64,000 bases of DNA from Vibrio sp. D404a (GTDB lineage Bacteria > Pseudomonadota > Gammaproteobacteria > Enterobacterales > Vibrionaceae), in assembly GCF_030248535.1 (NCBI RefSeq), contig NZ_JAHGAJ010000044.1, positions 62,001-126,000 on the forward strand, in the 5' to 3' direction. Below the pieces are notes generated by a model. That model was given only the letters and a program-made list of their open reading frames with translations, was not told the DNA's origin and ran no database searches. A program made the position numbers and the translations under genes. Below, piece by piece: positions 45,549 to 54,612 of the stretch (its first letter is position 1; each line of letters starts with the position of its first letter).

Positions 45549-47375
45549 ATGCCTGATAAATTTAATATGCAGCACCCACCCTTTGATAGCTTGTCTGAGG
45601 CTGAACAACTGACCCTGCGCTCTGCACTCGATGTGGTCTACTATCGTGCTCAAGAAACCATACTCGAAGCGGGTCGCCCAAGTCGTCATCTGCATATTTT
45701 GATTAAAGGTGCAGTGGAGGAGCGAGCAGGCCAAGATGGAGAGATTTACGCCCACTATGCCAACGACGATATCTTTGATGTACGCAGTCAATTTGAACCT
45801 CACACTAAGCACCAATACATCGCACTAGAGGATACACTCAGCTACCTGCTTCCCACTGACGTATTCCTTGAGCTTTATAATGCCAATGGTCAGTTTGCTG
45901 CCTACTTTGATAACAACCTTGCTAAGCGCAAAGAGCTCATAGAGGCCGCCAAGCAGCAGCAAAACTTGGCTGAATTTATCCTAACCAAAGTCGACAATTC
46001 GATTTATCACCCACCTCTGATCCTAGAGCCTAATCAACCTATCAATGAGGTAACAAGAACCCTTAAAGAACAAGGGCTCGACTCGGCTTTAGTTCGTTTA
46101 GCCTATGATGATCTAAAAGCTTTTGGATCATCATGTACCCTACCTTACTCTATCGTCACACGGACCAATTTATTGCACGCTGTGATGCTCGAGAATTACC
46201 CCCTTGATGCGCCCGTCGGTGAGATAGCGACCTTCCCTGTTTTGCATGTCAATGATGGTGATTTCCTGTTTAACGCCATGATTAATATGACGCGTAATCG
46301 GGTAAAACGCTTGATGGTTTGTGATGGGCAAGAAGCGGTCGGCATGCTCGATATGACACAGATACTGAGTGCCTTCTCGACCCACTCTCATGTACTGACT
46401 CTGCGAATAGCTCGCGCCACCAGCATTGAAGAGTTAGCTATGGCCTCCAACAAACAGCGTCAATTGGTTGAAAGCTTAATCAGCAATGGCATTCGAACGC
46501 GCTTTATCATGGAACTGATCTCTGCGGTTAACGAACAGATTATCGAGAAAGCTTTTGAACTGATTTTGCCTCCGGCACTGCAAAACCACTGCTGCCTGAT
46601 TGTTCTCGGCTCAGAGGGACGCGGAGAACAGATACTCAAAACAGACCAAGACAACGCGCTGATCATTCAAGACGGTTTAGAGTGGCACCACTGTGAAGCT
46701 GTAATGGCCGAACTGACCCATACCCTGCAACAGCTTGGTTACCCGCTCTGCCCAGGCAATGTGATGGTGAATAATCCGAAATGGGTGCACTCACAACAAG
46801 GCTGGAAGGAAACACTATCCCAATGGGTGAAGAAGGCAACTCCCGATACGGTCATGGACATCGCCATTATGGCAGACGCTCATGCAGTAGCAGGCAATCG
46901 AGAGCTATTGCAACCGGTTAAAGATCATTTGAGAGATTTAATGGTGGGACAAGAACTCATACTCACAGAGTTCTGCCGCCCTGCCCTGAACTTCTCTGTA
47001 CCGCTATCTCTGTTTGGTAACGTGAAAGCGTCGAAATCAGGGTTAGACATAAAACAAGGAGGCATCTTCCCTATCGTTCATGGTGTAAGAGCGCTCAGCC
47101 TTGAACACGGCATCAGTGTCAACAACACCTTCGAACGTATCGAAGCACTAGTAGAAAAGAATGTTCTTGAACGAAGCACTGCAGACAACCTCAGCGAAGC
47201 GCTCAAACAGTTCTTCAAGTGGCGTCTATCACAACGTTTATCGCAGCAGCACAGCAGCAACAAACTCGACGTGAAACTCATGGAGCGCGCAGACCGAGAC
47301 CTATTAAGGCACAGTTTGCACGTTGTGAAAAAGTTTAAGCAATGGTTGGGCTATCACTACCAAATTAGGGATTAG
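45549..47375 (+). CDS. cNMP-binding/CBS/DUF294 nucleotidyltransferase-like protein
   Basis: This 608-residue soluble protein has several domains. An N-terminal cyclic-nucleotide-binding fold (about 1-125) lacks an obvious complete phosphate-binding cassette. A CBS pair follows (about 150-285), then a GlnD-like nucleotidyltransferase with GSEGRGEQILKTDQDNAL from about residue 353 (intact GS and DxD-type acidic residues), and a DUF294 C-terminal helical domain. It suggests a nucleotide-sensing enzyme that modifies a protein or makes a nucleotide signal. It lies six bases from a DnaQ-like exonuclease gene and just upstream of acs. The biochemical function is unknown. Confidence 0.85.
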   Translation: MPDKFNMQHPPFDSLSEAEQLTLRSALDVVYYRAQETILEAGRPSRHLHILIKGAVEERAGQDGEIYAHYANDDIFDVRSQFEPHTKHQYIALEDTLSYLLPTDVFLELYNANGQFAAYFDNNLAKRKELIEAAKQQQNLAEFILTKVDNSIYHPPLILEPNQPINEVTRTLKEQGLDSALVRLAYDDLKAFGSSCTLPYSIVTRTNLLHAVMLENYPLDAPVGEIATFPVLHVNDGDFLFNAMINMTRNRVKRLMVCDGQEAVGMLDMTQILSAFSTHSHVLTLRIARATSIEELAMASNKQRQLVESLISNGIRTRFIMELISAVNEQIIEKAFELILPPALQNHCCLIVLGSEGRGEQILKTDQDNALIIQDGLEWHHCEAVMAELTHTLQQLGYPLCPGNVMVNNPKWVHSQQGWKETLSQWVKKATPDTVMDIAIMADAHAVAGNRELLQPVKDHLRDLMVGQELILTEFCRPALNFSVPLSLFGNVKASKSGLDIKQGGIFPIVHGVRALSLEHGISVNNTFERIEALVEKNVLERSTADNLSEALKQFFKWRLSQRLSQQHSSNKLDVKLMERADRDLLRHSLHVVKKFKQWLGYHYQIRD

Positions 47376-47381
47376 ATCACC

Positions 47382-48014
47382 ATGAACCGATTAGTACGCT
47401 ATTACTGGTATCGAAAGCTCAAAGGGTCGCCCTATCGGGATCTCTTCACCACCAATTCAGGACAAGAGTTGGTGTCACTCGATTGTGAAACCACCAGCCT
47501 AGATCCAAATCAAGCGGAGCTGGTCTCAATTGCAGCGACCAAGATTGTCGGTAACCGCATCATCACCAGTCAGCCGTTTGAGGTCAGATTAAGAGCGCCA
47601 CAATCTCTAGATTCCAACTCCATCAAAATCCATCGTATCCGCCATCAAGATCTCAAACATGGTGTCGAAGAGAAAGAGGCAATTATGGCGTTGCTCGATT
47701 TCATCGGTAATCGACCTTTGGTGGGATATCACATCCGCTACGACAAAAAAATACTCGATAAAGCGTGTTTAAAACATTTTGGCTTCCCGATGCCTAATCC
47801 GTTAGTAGAAGTGAGCCAGCTCTACCAAGAAAAACTCGAAAAACACCTGCCCAATGCCTATTTTGACTTGAGCTTAGACACCATTTGTCGCCAGCTCGAC
47901 CTGCCACTGCCCACCAATAAACACGATGCATTACAAGACGCTATCTCGGCTGCACTGATTTTTGTGCGTCTGCAACACGGCGATCTGCCCCGCCTCAACT
48001 CTTCTTATTCGTAA
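47382..48014 (+). CDS. DEDDh 3'-5' exonuclease (DnaQ/epsilon-like)
   Basis: This 210-residue exonuclease has all catalytic residues: Asp34 and Glu36 (LDCETTSLD), the middle Asp in GYHIRYDKKILD, and the terminal His and Asp in KHDALQDAI. It is shorter than DnaQ and lacks the polymerase-binding tail, so it is not the replicative proofreading subunit. The gene follows the DUF294 gene by six bases in a clear two-gene operon. The conserved pairing suggests joint action on nucleotides or RNA; the substrate is unknown. Confidence 0.85.
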   Translation: MNRLVRYYWYRKLKGSPYRDLFTTNSGQELVSLDCETTSLDPNQAELVSIAATKIVGNRIITSQPFEVRLRAPQSLDSNSIKIHRIRHQDLKHGVEEKEAIMALLDFIGNRPLVGYHIRYDKKILDKACLKHFGFPMPNPLVEVSQLYQEKLEKHLPNAYFDLSLDTICRQLDLPLPTNKHDALQDAISAALIFVRLQHGDLPRLNSSYS

Positions 48015-48233
48015 TTCAACCTTTGCGAATAAATGGAACGATCCAACTCTCAAAAAAACACTTAACTCGCTATTTTTTAAGTAGAAACCCTCTTCTCATC
48101 CTAAAGTCTAATTGTGGAAATGGCTCGGCTAGCCGACAGTGATAACACAACGACAGTCCACTAACTTGACTTAGAAACTGAACATAAAGGAAGTTGCCAA
48201 TTCATTAAGAATGTAGGCACAAGGAGAGATGCA

Positions 48234-50183
48234 ATGAGTGAAGCCCACGTTTATCCGGTAAAAGAAAACATCAAAGCAAATACGCACGCGGATAATGACA
48301 CTTACCTAGCCATGTACCAACAATCTGTTTCTGACCCTGAAGGTTTCTGGGGCGAGCATGGAAAAATCGTAGATTGGATTAAGCCTTTCACCCAAGTGAA
48401 AAGCACTTCATTTGACCCAGGCCACATCGACATTCGCTGGTTTGAAGATGGCACACTCAACGTGTCTGCTAACTGTATTGACCGCCACCTTGCTGAGCGC
48501 GGTGACGATGTTGCCATCATCTGGGAAGGTGATGACCCAGCTGACGACAAGACGCTGACTTTCAATGAACTGCACAAAGAAGTGTGTGAGTTCTCTAACG
48601 CACTTAAAGAGCAAGGCGTACAGAAAGGCGACGTCGTGTGTCTGTACATGCCAATGGTGCCAGAAGCGGCAGTTGCGATGCTTGCTTGTACACGTATTGG
48701 CGCGGTTCATACTGTGGTATTTGGTGGTTTCTCACCAGAAGCACTATCAGGCCGTATCATCGATTCTGATTCTAAAGTCGTGATCACTGCGGATGAAGGC
48801 GTTCGTGGCGGCCGCGCTGTTCCTCTTAAGAAGAATGTCGATGAAGCATTGACCAACCCAGAAGTGAAAACCATTCAGAAAGTTATCGTCATGAAACGCA
48901 CAGGCGGTGACATCGATTGGCACGAACATCGTGATGTATGGTGGCATGAAGCAACAGCAAACGTATCTTCAGAGTGCCCACCAGAAGAGATGAAAGCAGA
49001 AGATCCCCTGTTCATCCTGTACACGTCAGGCTCAACAGGTAAACCTAAAGGTGTTCTACACACAACGGGTGGCTACCTAGTTTACGCTGCAATGACCTTC
49101 AAGTACGTATTTGACTACCAAGAGGGCGAGACCTTCTGGTGTACTGCGGATGTGGGTTGGATCACTGGTCACACATACCTTATCTACGGTCCACTGGCGA
49201 ACGGCGCCAAGACAATCCTATTTGAGGGCGTACCAAACTACCCAAATACTAGCCGTATGAGTGAAGTGGTTGATAAGCACCAAGTCAACATCCTATACAC
49301 GGCACCAACCGCGATTCGTGCTCTGATGGCGAAAGGTAACGAAGCAGTTGAAGGCACTACGCGTAGCAGCTTACGTATTATGGGTTCGGTAGGTGAACCA
49401 ATTAACCCAGAAGCGTGGGAGTGGTACTACAAAACCATTGGTAACGAGAACTCACCGATTGTTGATACATGGTGGCAAACCGAAACGGGCGGCATCTTGA
49501 TCGCTCCTCTTCCGGGGGCAACAGATCTAAAACCTGGCTCTGCAACTCGTCCATTCTTCGGTGTTCAACCTGCCCTAGTGGATAACATGGGTAACATCAT
49601 CGAAGGCGCGACCGACGGCAACTTGGTTATCCTAGATTCATGGCCAGGCCAAATGCGTACCGTTTATGGTGACCATGAGCGCTTCGAGCAGACTTACTTC
49701 TCAACCTTCAAAGGCATGTACTTCACTAGTGATGGTGCTCGTCGTGATGAAGATGGTTACTACTGGATCACAGGCCGTGTTGATGACGTACTGAACGTAT
49801 CTGGCCACCGTATGGGTACGGCAGAGATTGAGTCAGCTCTGGTTGCCTTCGACAAGATTGCCGAGGCTGCGATTGTGGGTATCCCTCACGACATCAAAGG
49901 CCAAGCAATTTACGCTTACATCACGCTGAATGATGGTGAGTTCCCAACAGCTGAACTACATAAAGAAGTGAAAGACTGGGTACGTAAAGAGATTGGTCCA
50001 ATTGCCACACCAGATGTGCTGCACTGGACAGACTCTCTACCTAAGACACGTTCAGGTAAGATCATGCGTCGCATCTTGCGTAAGATTGCAACGGGAGACA
50101 CGGGCAACCTTGGTGATACGTCGACTCTGGCTGACCCAAGTGTGGTCGACAAGCTGATTGCAGAGAAAGCCGAGTTAGCTTAA
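48234..50183 (+). CDS. acs: Acetyl-CoA synthetase
   Basis: Acs activates acetate to acetyl-CoA through acetyl-AMP, allowing scavenging of excreted acetate. The 649-residue protein has the AMP-forming signatures YTSGSTGKPKGV, TADVGWITGHTYL and WWQTETGG. The C-terminal PKTRSGKIMRRILRK contains the lysine that is acetylated to silence the enzyme. It lies in the neighbourhood of crbS, crbR and the SSF symporter and is the expected output gene of that two-component system. A terminator follows. Confidence 0.97.
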   Translation: MSEAHVYPVKENIKANTHADNDTYLAMYQQSVSDPEGFWGEHGKIVDWIKPFTQVKSTSFDPGHIDIRWFEDGTLNVSANCIDRHLAERGDDVAIIWEGDDPADDKTLTFNELHKEVCEFSNALKEQGVQKGDVVCLYMPMVPEAAVAMLACTRIGAVHTVVFGGFSPEALSGRIIDSDSKVVITADEGVRGGRAVPLKKNVDEALTNPEVKTIQKVIVMKRTGGDIDWHEHRDVWWHEATANVSSECPPEEMKAEDPLFILYTSGSTGKPKGVLHTTGGYLVYAAMTFKYVFDYQEGETFWCTADVGWITGHTYLIYGPLANGAKTILFEGVPNYPNTSRMSEVVDKHQVNILYTAPTAIRALMAKGNEAVEGTTRSSLRIMGSVGEPINPEAWEWYYKTIGNENSPIVDTWWQTETGGILIAPLPGATDLKPGSATRPFFGVQPALVDNMGNIIEGATDGNLVILDSWPGQMRTVYGDHERFEQTYFSTFKGMYFTSDGARRDEDGYYWITGRVDDVLNVSGHRMGTAEIESALVAFDKIAEAAIVGIPHDIKGQAIYAYITLNDGEFPTAELHKEVKDWVRKEIGPIATPDVLHWTDSLPKTRSGKIMRRILRKIATGDTGNLGDTSTLADPSVVDKLIAEKAELA

Positions 50184-50531
50184 TACTCGCAGCTCATTTA
50201 ACGCCTCAAGTCACAACCATGTTTACTTGAGGTGTTTAAAACAGAACCAACCGTAAACCGTCACTCATGTGGCGGTTTTTTTATGCCTGATCTTGATCTC
50301 AAATATCCTGCCTTAAATTAAGGCTAAGCGCGTTTTTTGTTAAGTTGGTAACAATTCCGCCCTATTTGATTAGGAGATTAGACCAGTAAATTGCTGCGAT
50401 TTGCGCTGAATTAGCTATAATCTGGTTCTATTTTTTAAAATCGGTCGTTTTGCCCCTAGTAAAACGGCGTGATTTGTAAATAAAATGGGACATTCACACT
50501 CATCGTCACGATAAAGGAAGATAGCCCCACA
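50184..50531. other. acs-aroQ intergenic region
   Basis: These 348 bases hold no gene. They contain the acs terminator, a TATAAT -10 candidate at 50416-50421, and a small hairpin (GTCGTTTT / AAAACGGC, 50446-50472) in the likely aroQ leader. The hairpin has no T run and may affect leader stability. Confidence 0.5.
50255..50283 (+). terminator. Terminator of acs
   Basis: The AAACCGTCAC / GTGGCGGTTT stem with one G-U pair is followed by a T run. Confidence 0.8.
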
Positions 50532-50981
50532 ATGTCTACAAAGTTTCGCATTCTAGTTCTAAATGGCCCAAACCTTAACCTTTTAGGCCTAAGAGAGCCC
50601 GCACATTACGGTTCTCAAACACTTGACCAGATCATTAGCTCTCTAACCGAGCAAGCGAAAACACAAGATGTTGAGCTGTCTCACTTACAGTCAAATCGTG
50701 AGTACGAGCTAATAGAAGCCATTCACAGCGCATACCAAAATGTTGATTTTATTATTATCAACCCTGCAGCGTTCACACACACCAGTGTGGCACTGCGCGA
50801 TGCTCTGCTTGGCGTAGCAATCCCTTTTATTGAAGTGCACCTATCGAATGTACACGCACGTGAACCATTCAGACACCACTCATACCTTTCTGATAAAGCA
50901 GAAGGCGTCATTTGTGGGTTAGGCGCACAAGGCTACCAATTTGCTTTGACCGCTGCGATTAACAAGCTTCAGTCAAAGTAA
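50532..50981 (+). CDS. aroQ: 3-dehydroquinate dehydratase, type II
   Basis: AroQ is the third enzyme of the shikimate pathway, a dodecamer converting 3-dehydroquinate to 3-dehydroshikimate. The 149-residue protein has the N-terminal LNGPNLNLLGLREPAHYG with the flexible lid Arg and Tyr, INPAAFTHTSVALRDAL, and the catalytic His in EVHLSN. It lies 74 bases upstream of accB, an arrangement found in many gammaproteobacteria. A shared aroQ-accB-accC transcript is likely. Confidence 0.97.
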   Translation: MSTKFRILVLNGPNLNLLGLREPAHYGSQTLDQIISSLTEQAKTQDVELSHLQSNREYELIEAIHSAYQNVDFIIINPAAFTHTSVALRDALLGVAIPFIEVHLSNVHAREPFRHHSYLSDKAEGVICGLGAQGYQFALTAAINKLQSK

Positions 50982-51055
50982 CGAACATAACCGAACTAAT
51001 AGACACCAGCTCCAGTCATTGAGCATGGTTAATTAACAAATAAGAGAAAGAAACG

Positions 51056-51523
51056 ATGGATATTCGCAAAATCAAAAAGCTGATCGAATTGGTTGAAGAG
51101 TCTGGTATCGCAGAACTAGAAATCTCTGAAGGTGAAGAGTCAGTACGCATCAGCCGTAACGGCACTGCTCCTGCAGCAGCACCAGTTCAATACGCAGCAG
51201 CGCCAGCACCTGTAGCAGCACCAGCTCCTGCAGCGGCTCCAGCTCCTGCGGCGGCTCCAGAAGCAGCTGAAGCTCCAACGGCAGTAACTGGTCACCAAGT
51301 TCTTTCTCCAATGGTTGGTACTTTCTACAGCGCGCCAAGCCCAGATGCAAAACCATTCGTTAAAGTTGGTCAACAAGTTAACGCTGGCGACACTCTATGT
51401 ATCGTTGAAGCGATGAAGATGATGAACCAAATCGAAGCGGACAAGTCTGGTGTTGTAACTGCAATCCTAGTTGAAGACGGCCAACCAGTTGAGTTCGACC
51501 AAGCTCTAGTAATTATCGAATAA
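51056..51523 (+). CDS. accB: Acetyl-CoA carboxylase biotin carboxyl carrier protein
   Basis: AccB carries the biotin that shuttles carboxyl groups in the first step of fatty-acid synthesis. The 155-residue protein has an N-terminal helical dimer region and a flexible Ala/Pro linker (about residues 38-75). The C-terminal biotinyl domain has Lys121 in EAMKMMN as the biotinylation site. accC follows after 15 bases. In E. coli AccB represses its own operon. Confidence 0.98.
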   Translation: MDIRKIKKLIELVEESGIAELEISEGEESVRISRNGTAPAAAPVQYAAAPAPVAAPAPAAAPAPAAAPEAAEAPTAVTGHQVLSPMVGTFYSAPSPDAKPFVKVGQQVNAGDTLCIVEAMKMMNQIEADKSGVVTAILVEDGQPVEFDQALVIIE

Positions 51524-51538
51524 TAGAGAAGCCTCATT

Positions 51539-52882
51539 ATGTTAGATAAATTAGTAATCGCGAACCGTGGTGAAATTGCACTACGTATTCTGCGAGCATG
51601 TAAAGAGCTAGGCATTAAAACGGTAGCTGTTCACTCAACAGCTGACCGTGACCTTAAGCACGTACTGCTTGCAGATGAAACCATTTGTATCGGTCCAGCT
51701 CGTGGTATCGATAGCTACCTGAACATCCCTCGCATTATCAGTGCGGCAGAGGTAACAGGCGCTGTTGCTATTCACCCTGGCTACGGCTTCCTATCTGAAA
51801 ACGCAGACTTTGCTGAGCAAGTTGAGCAAAGCGGTTTCATCTTCGTAGGTCCTAAAGCTGAAACTATCCGCATCATGGGTGATAAAGTTTCTGCAATCAC
51901 GGCAATGAAGAAAGCTGGCGTACCTTGTGTACCGGGTTCTGACGGCCCACTGAACGACGACGAAGCAACTAACAAAGCTCACGCTAAGCGTATTGGCTAC
52001 CCAGTAATCATTAAAGCATCTGGTGGCGGCGGTGGTCGTGGTATGCGTGTTGTACGTTCTGAAAAAGAGCTAACTGAAGCAATCGCAATGACACGTGCAG
52101 AAGCAAAAGCATGTTTCAACAACGATATGGTTTACATGGAGAAATTCCTAGAAAATCCACGTCACGTTGAAGTACAAGTGATTGCTGACGGTCAAGGCGG
52201 TGCTATCCACCTTGGTGAGCGTGACTGTTCTATGCAGCGTCGTCACCAGAAGGTTGTTGAAGAAGCGCCAGCACCAGGTATCACTGCAGAAATGCGTAAG
52301 TACATTGGTGAGCGTTGTACTCGTGCTTGTCTTGAGATTGGCTACCGTGGTGCAGGTACTTTTGAGTTCCTATACGAAAACGGTGAGTTCTACTTCATCG
52401 AGATGAACACTCGTATCCAAGTAGAGCACCCAGTAACTGAGATGGTTACCGGTGTTGACCTAATCAAAGAGCAACTACGTGTTGCTGCGGGTCAGCCTTT
52501 GTCTTTCACTCAAGATGACATCAAGATCAGCGGTCACGCTATCGAGTGTCGTATCAATGCGGAAGACCCAGATAAGTTCCTACCTTCACCAGGTAAGATC
52601 GAGCGTTTCCACGCTCCTGGTGGCATGGGCGTACGTTGGGATTCTCACATCTACACGGGCTACACAGTACCACCTCACTACGATTCAATGATTGGTAAGC
52701 TGATCACTTACGGTGAGAACCGCGATGTAGCGATCTCTCGTATGAAGAATGCTCTAGGTGAGATGATTGTAGAAGGCATTAAAGTGAACATCCCTCTACA
52801 AGAGTCGATTATGAACGACGAGAACTTCCAACACGGTGGTGCAAACATCCACTACCTTGAGAAGAAACTTGGTCTTCAATAA
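51539..52882 (+). CDS. accC: Acetyl-CoA carboxylase biotin carboxylase subunit
   Basis: AccC is an ATP-grasp enzyme that carboxylates the biotin on AccB. The 447-residue protein has the biotin-carboxylase N domain (LDKLVIANRGEIALRILRAC) and the ATP-binding glycine loop KASGGGGGRGMR. The catalytic region is HLGERDCSMQRRHQKVVEEA, followed by EMNTRIQVEHPVTE. It is the last gene of the unit, followed by a strong terminator. Confidence 0.98.
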   Translation: MLDKLVIANRGEIALRILRACKELGIKTVAVHSTADRDLKHVLLADETICIGPARGIDSYLNIPRIISAAEVTGAVAIHPGYGFLSENADFAEQVEQSGFIFVGPKAETIRIMGDKVSAITAMKKAGVPCVPGSDGPLNDDEATNKAHAKRIGYPVIIKASGGGGGRGMRVVRSEKELTEAIAMTRAEAKACFNNDMVYMEKFLENPRHVEVQVIADGQGGAIHLGERDCSMQRRHQKVVEEAPAPGITAEMRKYIGERCTRACLEIGYRGAGTFEFLYENGEFYFIEMNTRIQVEHPVTEMVTGVDLIKEQLRVAAGQPLSFTQDDIKISGHAIECRINAEDPDKFLPSPGKIERFHAPGGMGVRWDSHIYTGYTVPPHYDSMIGKLITYGENRDVAISRMKNALGEMIVEGIKVNIPLQESIMNDENFQHGGANIHYLEKKLGLQ

Positions 52883-52905
52883 TCGGTTCATTTAAGAACA
52901 TCACG

Positions 52906-52935
52906 AAATGCCCACCTCGGTGGGCATTTTTATTT
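52906..52935 (+). terminator. Terminator of accBC
   Basis: The perfect ATGCCCACC / GGTGGGCAT stem is followed by TTTTTATTT. Confidence 0.88.
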
Positions 52936-53023
52936 CTAATAATTTCATCAATACAAGCAACTGAAAATAAAGAGTTAAATAGGTCAATTTCATACTTCCA
53001 TCTCTGTCTCCCCTCGATATTTC

Positions 53024-53048
53024 TGATCCTTTAATCAAACAAGTCGTA
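53024..53048 (+). promoter_or_regulatory. Candidate ECF-sigma promoter of the DUF4397 lipoprotein gene
   Basis: TGATCC and CGTA are separated by 15 bases, ending 37 bases before the ATG. TGATCC/CGTA elements resemble promoters of RpoE-ChrR type (ECF11) sigma factors. The spacing requirement could not be checked, so this is tentative. Confidence 0.3.
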
Positions 53049-53085
53049 GATCTGTGTGATGTAAAAATCACCTGGAGACAAGACA

Positions 53086-54459
53086 ATGAAACTGGCTAAA
53101 TCCTTTGCAATCGTGACTGCAATCAGTGCCGCAATAGTGGGTTGTGGCGATGATGATACACACGATATTTCGGCAGCAGACTCTTCCTATCTTCGAGTCT
53201 TTCATGCCGCCCCTGATGCTCCCAAAGTTAATGTACTTCTCGATGGGCAACCAGCTCTACAAAACGTTGATTACCAACAGTCATCAGGACAAATTTCTGT
53301 TCCCTCTGGCGACCATACCGTCCAAGTCGACGCCATTCTCGCTGATGGGACCACCACGACCGTCGTTCCCGAAACCAGCCTAGATTTAATGGCAGGACAA
53401 GAGTACAACGTTGTTGCAACAGGGAAAGTGGGCGACAACTCATTCGGGCCAGAGATCATAGCTAGGGACTACATGGTTCCGACCGATGCCCGAGTCCAAG
53501 TGATGCACTCAGCACCCGACGCACCCACTGTGGATGTGTTCATTACAGCCCCCAATGCCGACCTCACAACTGCAACGCCCTTCGCTAACGACGTTTCGTT
53601 TCTGGGCGTGACTGACCCAATGAACGTACCTGCAGACACCTACCAAGTGCGTATCACGGATCCCTCTGACCCAACCCAAGTGTTTTTCGACTCGGGCTCG
53701 ATAGCCGTGCCTGCGGGAGCTGATTGGTTTGTCGCAGCCACCAATAACACGATGGCAGGCGAATCACCTGTTGCTCTACTGGTAGACACTGGTAGCGGCT
53801 CATTGACCGTAAAGGACGTGAATAATGGGGCTGATGTTCGCGTAGTACACACCATTTCAGATGCCCCTGGCGTCGATGTGTGGGTCAATGGCACAGCACC
53901 TACCAGCGGCTCGCCCCTGTTTAACTTGATGTATAAAGACAAAACAGATTATCTAGCACTTGATGCTGCATCGACAGACTTCGCGGTAGCGGTCAACAGC
54001 AGCAGCCCTGTCAGCGTCGTCAGCGCCCTTGGGCTAACCGCTTCACTTGCAGCGAATACCACCTACACCGCCTTGGCTATTGGTAATCTTGGGGATGGTG
54101 TCAGCAATGATGAGCTGTATGTAGTTGAGGATGACGTAAGAAGAATTGCGACAGAAGCCAAACTAAGAGCGATTCACGCCTCTACATTGGCCGGTATCGT
54201 CGACATTTACGTGAGTGCCGATGCGACTCCAAGTTCTGACGATGTGATTCTCGAAGATATCCCCTACAAAGGAGATAGCGGTTTACTGCCCGTGATGCCC
54301 GGCACGGTATACATCATGATCACACCAGCCAATACCCCTAATACCATCGCTATTGGGCCAGTAATGCTCAACCTAACGGGTGGCTCAATCACAACGCTTG
54401 TGGCGATTGATGACCCTGTCGCAGCCACCAGCGTATCAGCAATCAGTTTAGACGACTGA
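53086..54459 (+). CDS. DUF4397 repeat lipoprotein
   Basis: This 457-residue surface or periplasmic lipoprotein has a signal peptide ending in a lipobox, with Cys20 (AAIVGC) followed by Gly and an acidic stretch; Gly at +2 favours outer-membrane sorting. The rest is four diverged DUF4397 units. Each begins with a similar strand: LRVFHAAPDAPKVNV (residue 36), VQVMHSAPDAPTVDV (138), VRVVHTISDAPGVDV (251) and LRAIHASTLAGIVDI (360). All units are beta-rich and poor in Lys and Cys. The function of DUF4397 is unknown; adhesion or envelope protection are possibilities. It is monocistronic. Confidence 0.85.
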   Translation: MKLAKSFAIVTAISAAIVGCGDDDTHDISAADSSYLRVFHAAPDAPKVNVLLDGQPALQNVDYQQSSGQISVPSGDHTVQVDAILADGTTTTVVPETSLDLMAGQEYNVVATGKVGDNSFGPEIIARDYMVPTDARVQVMHSAPDAPTVDVFITAPNADLTTATPFANDVSFLGVTDPMNVPADTYQVRITDPSDPTQVFFDSGSIAVPAGADWFVAATNNTMAGESPVALLVDTGSGSLTVKDVNNGADVRVVHTISDAPGVDVWVNGTAPTSGSPLFNLMYKDKTDYLALDAASTDFAVAVNSSSPVSVVSALGLTASLAANTTYTALAIGNLGDGVSNDELYVVEDDVRRIATEAKLRAIHASTLAGIVDIYVSADATPSSDDVILEDIPYKGDSGLLPVMPGTVYIMITPANTPNTIAIGPVMLNLTGGSITTLVAIDDPVAATSVSAISLDD

Positions 54460-54480
54460 AGACTATTTCAACTATCTGCT

Positions 54481-54510
54481 AGCCCAGTGTTCATCGCGAA
54501 CACTGGGCTT
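54481..54510 (+). terminator. Hairpin after the DUF4397 gene
   Basis: AGCCCAGTGTTCG pairs perfectly with its complement around a four-base loop. The following sequence is only weakly T-rich, so termination may be partial. Confidence 0.65.
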
Positions 54511-54612
54511 ACTTATATCTGGAACGACAGTTTTAATTGAGGGTAATCGCTCATTAAATCTGCTAAACTCTGCGCCCAATTCATTTTCAACCATTGTTAA
54601 GAGCACATACCC

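Noticed and set aside
51140..51376. Minus-strand reading frame rich in Trp, Ser, Cys and Arg opposite accB
   Set aside because: It is the reverse of the Ala/Pro linker codons of accB and has no start context or family.
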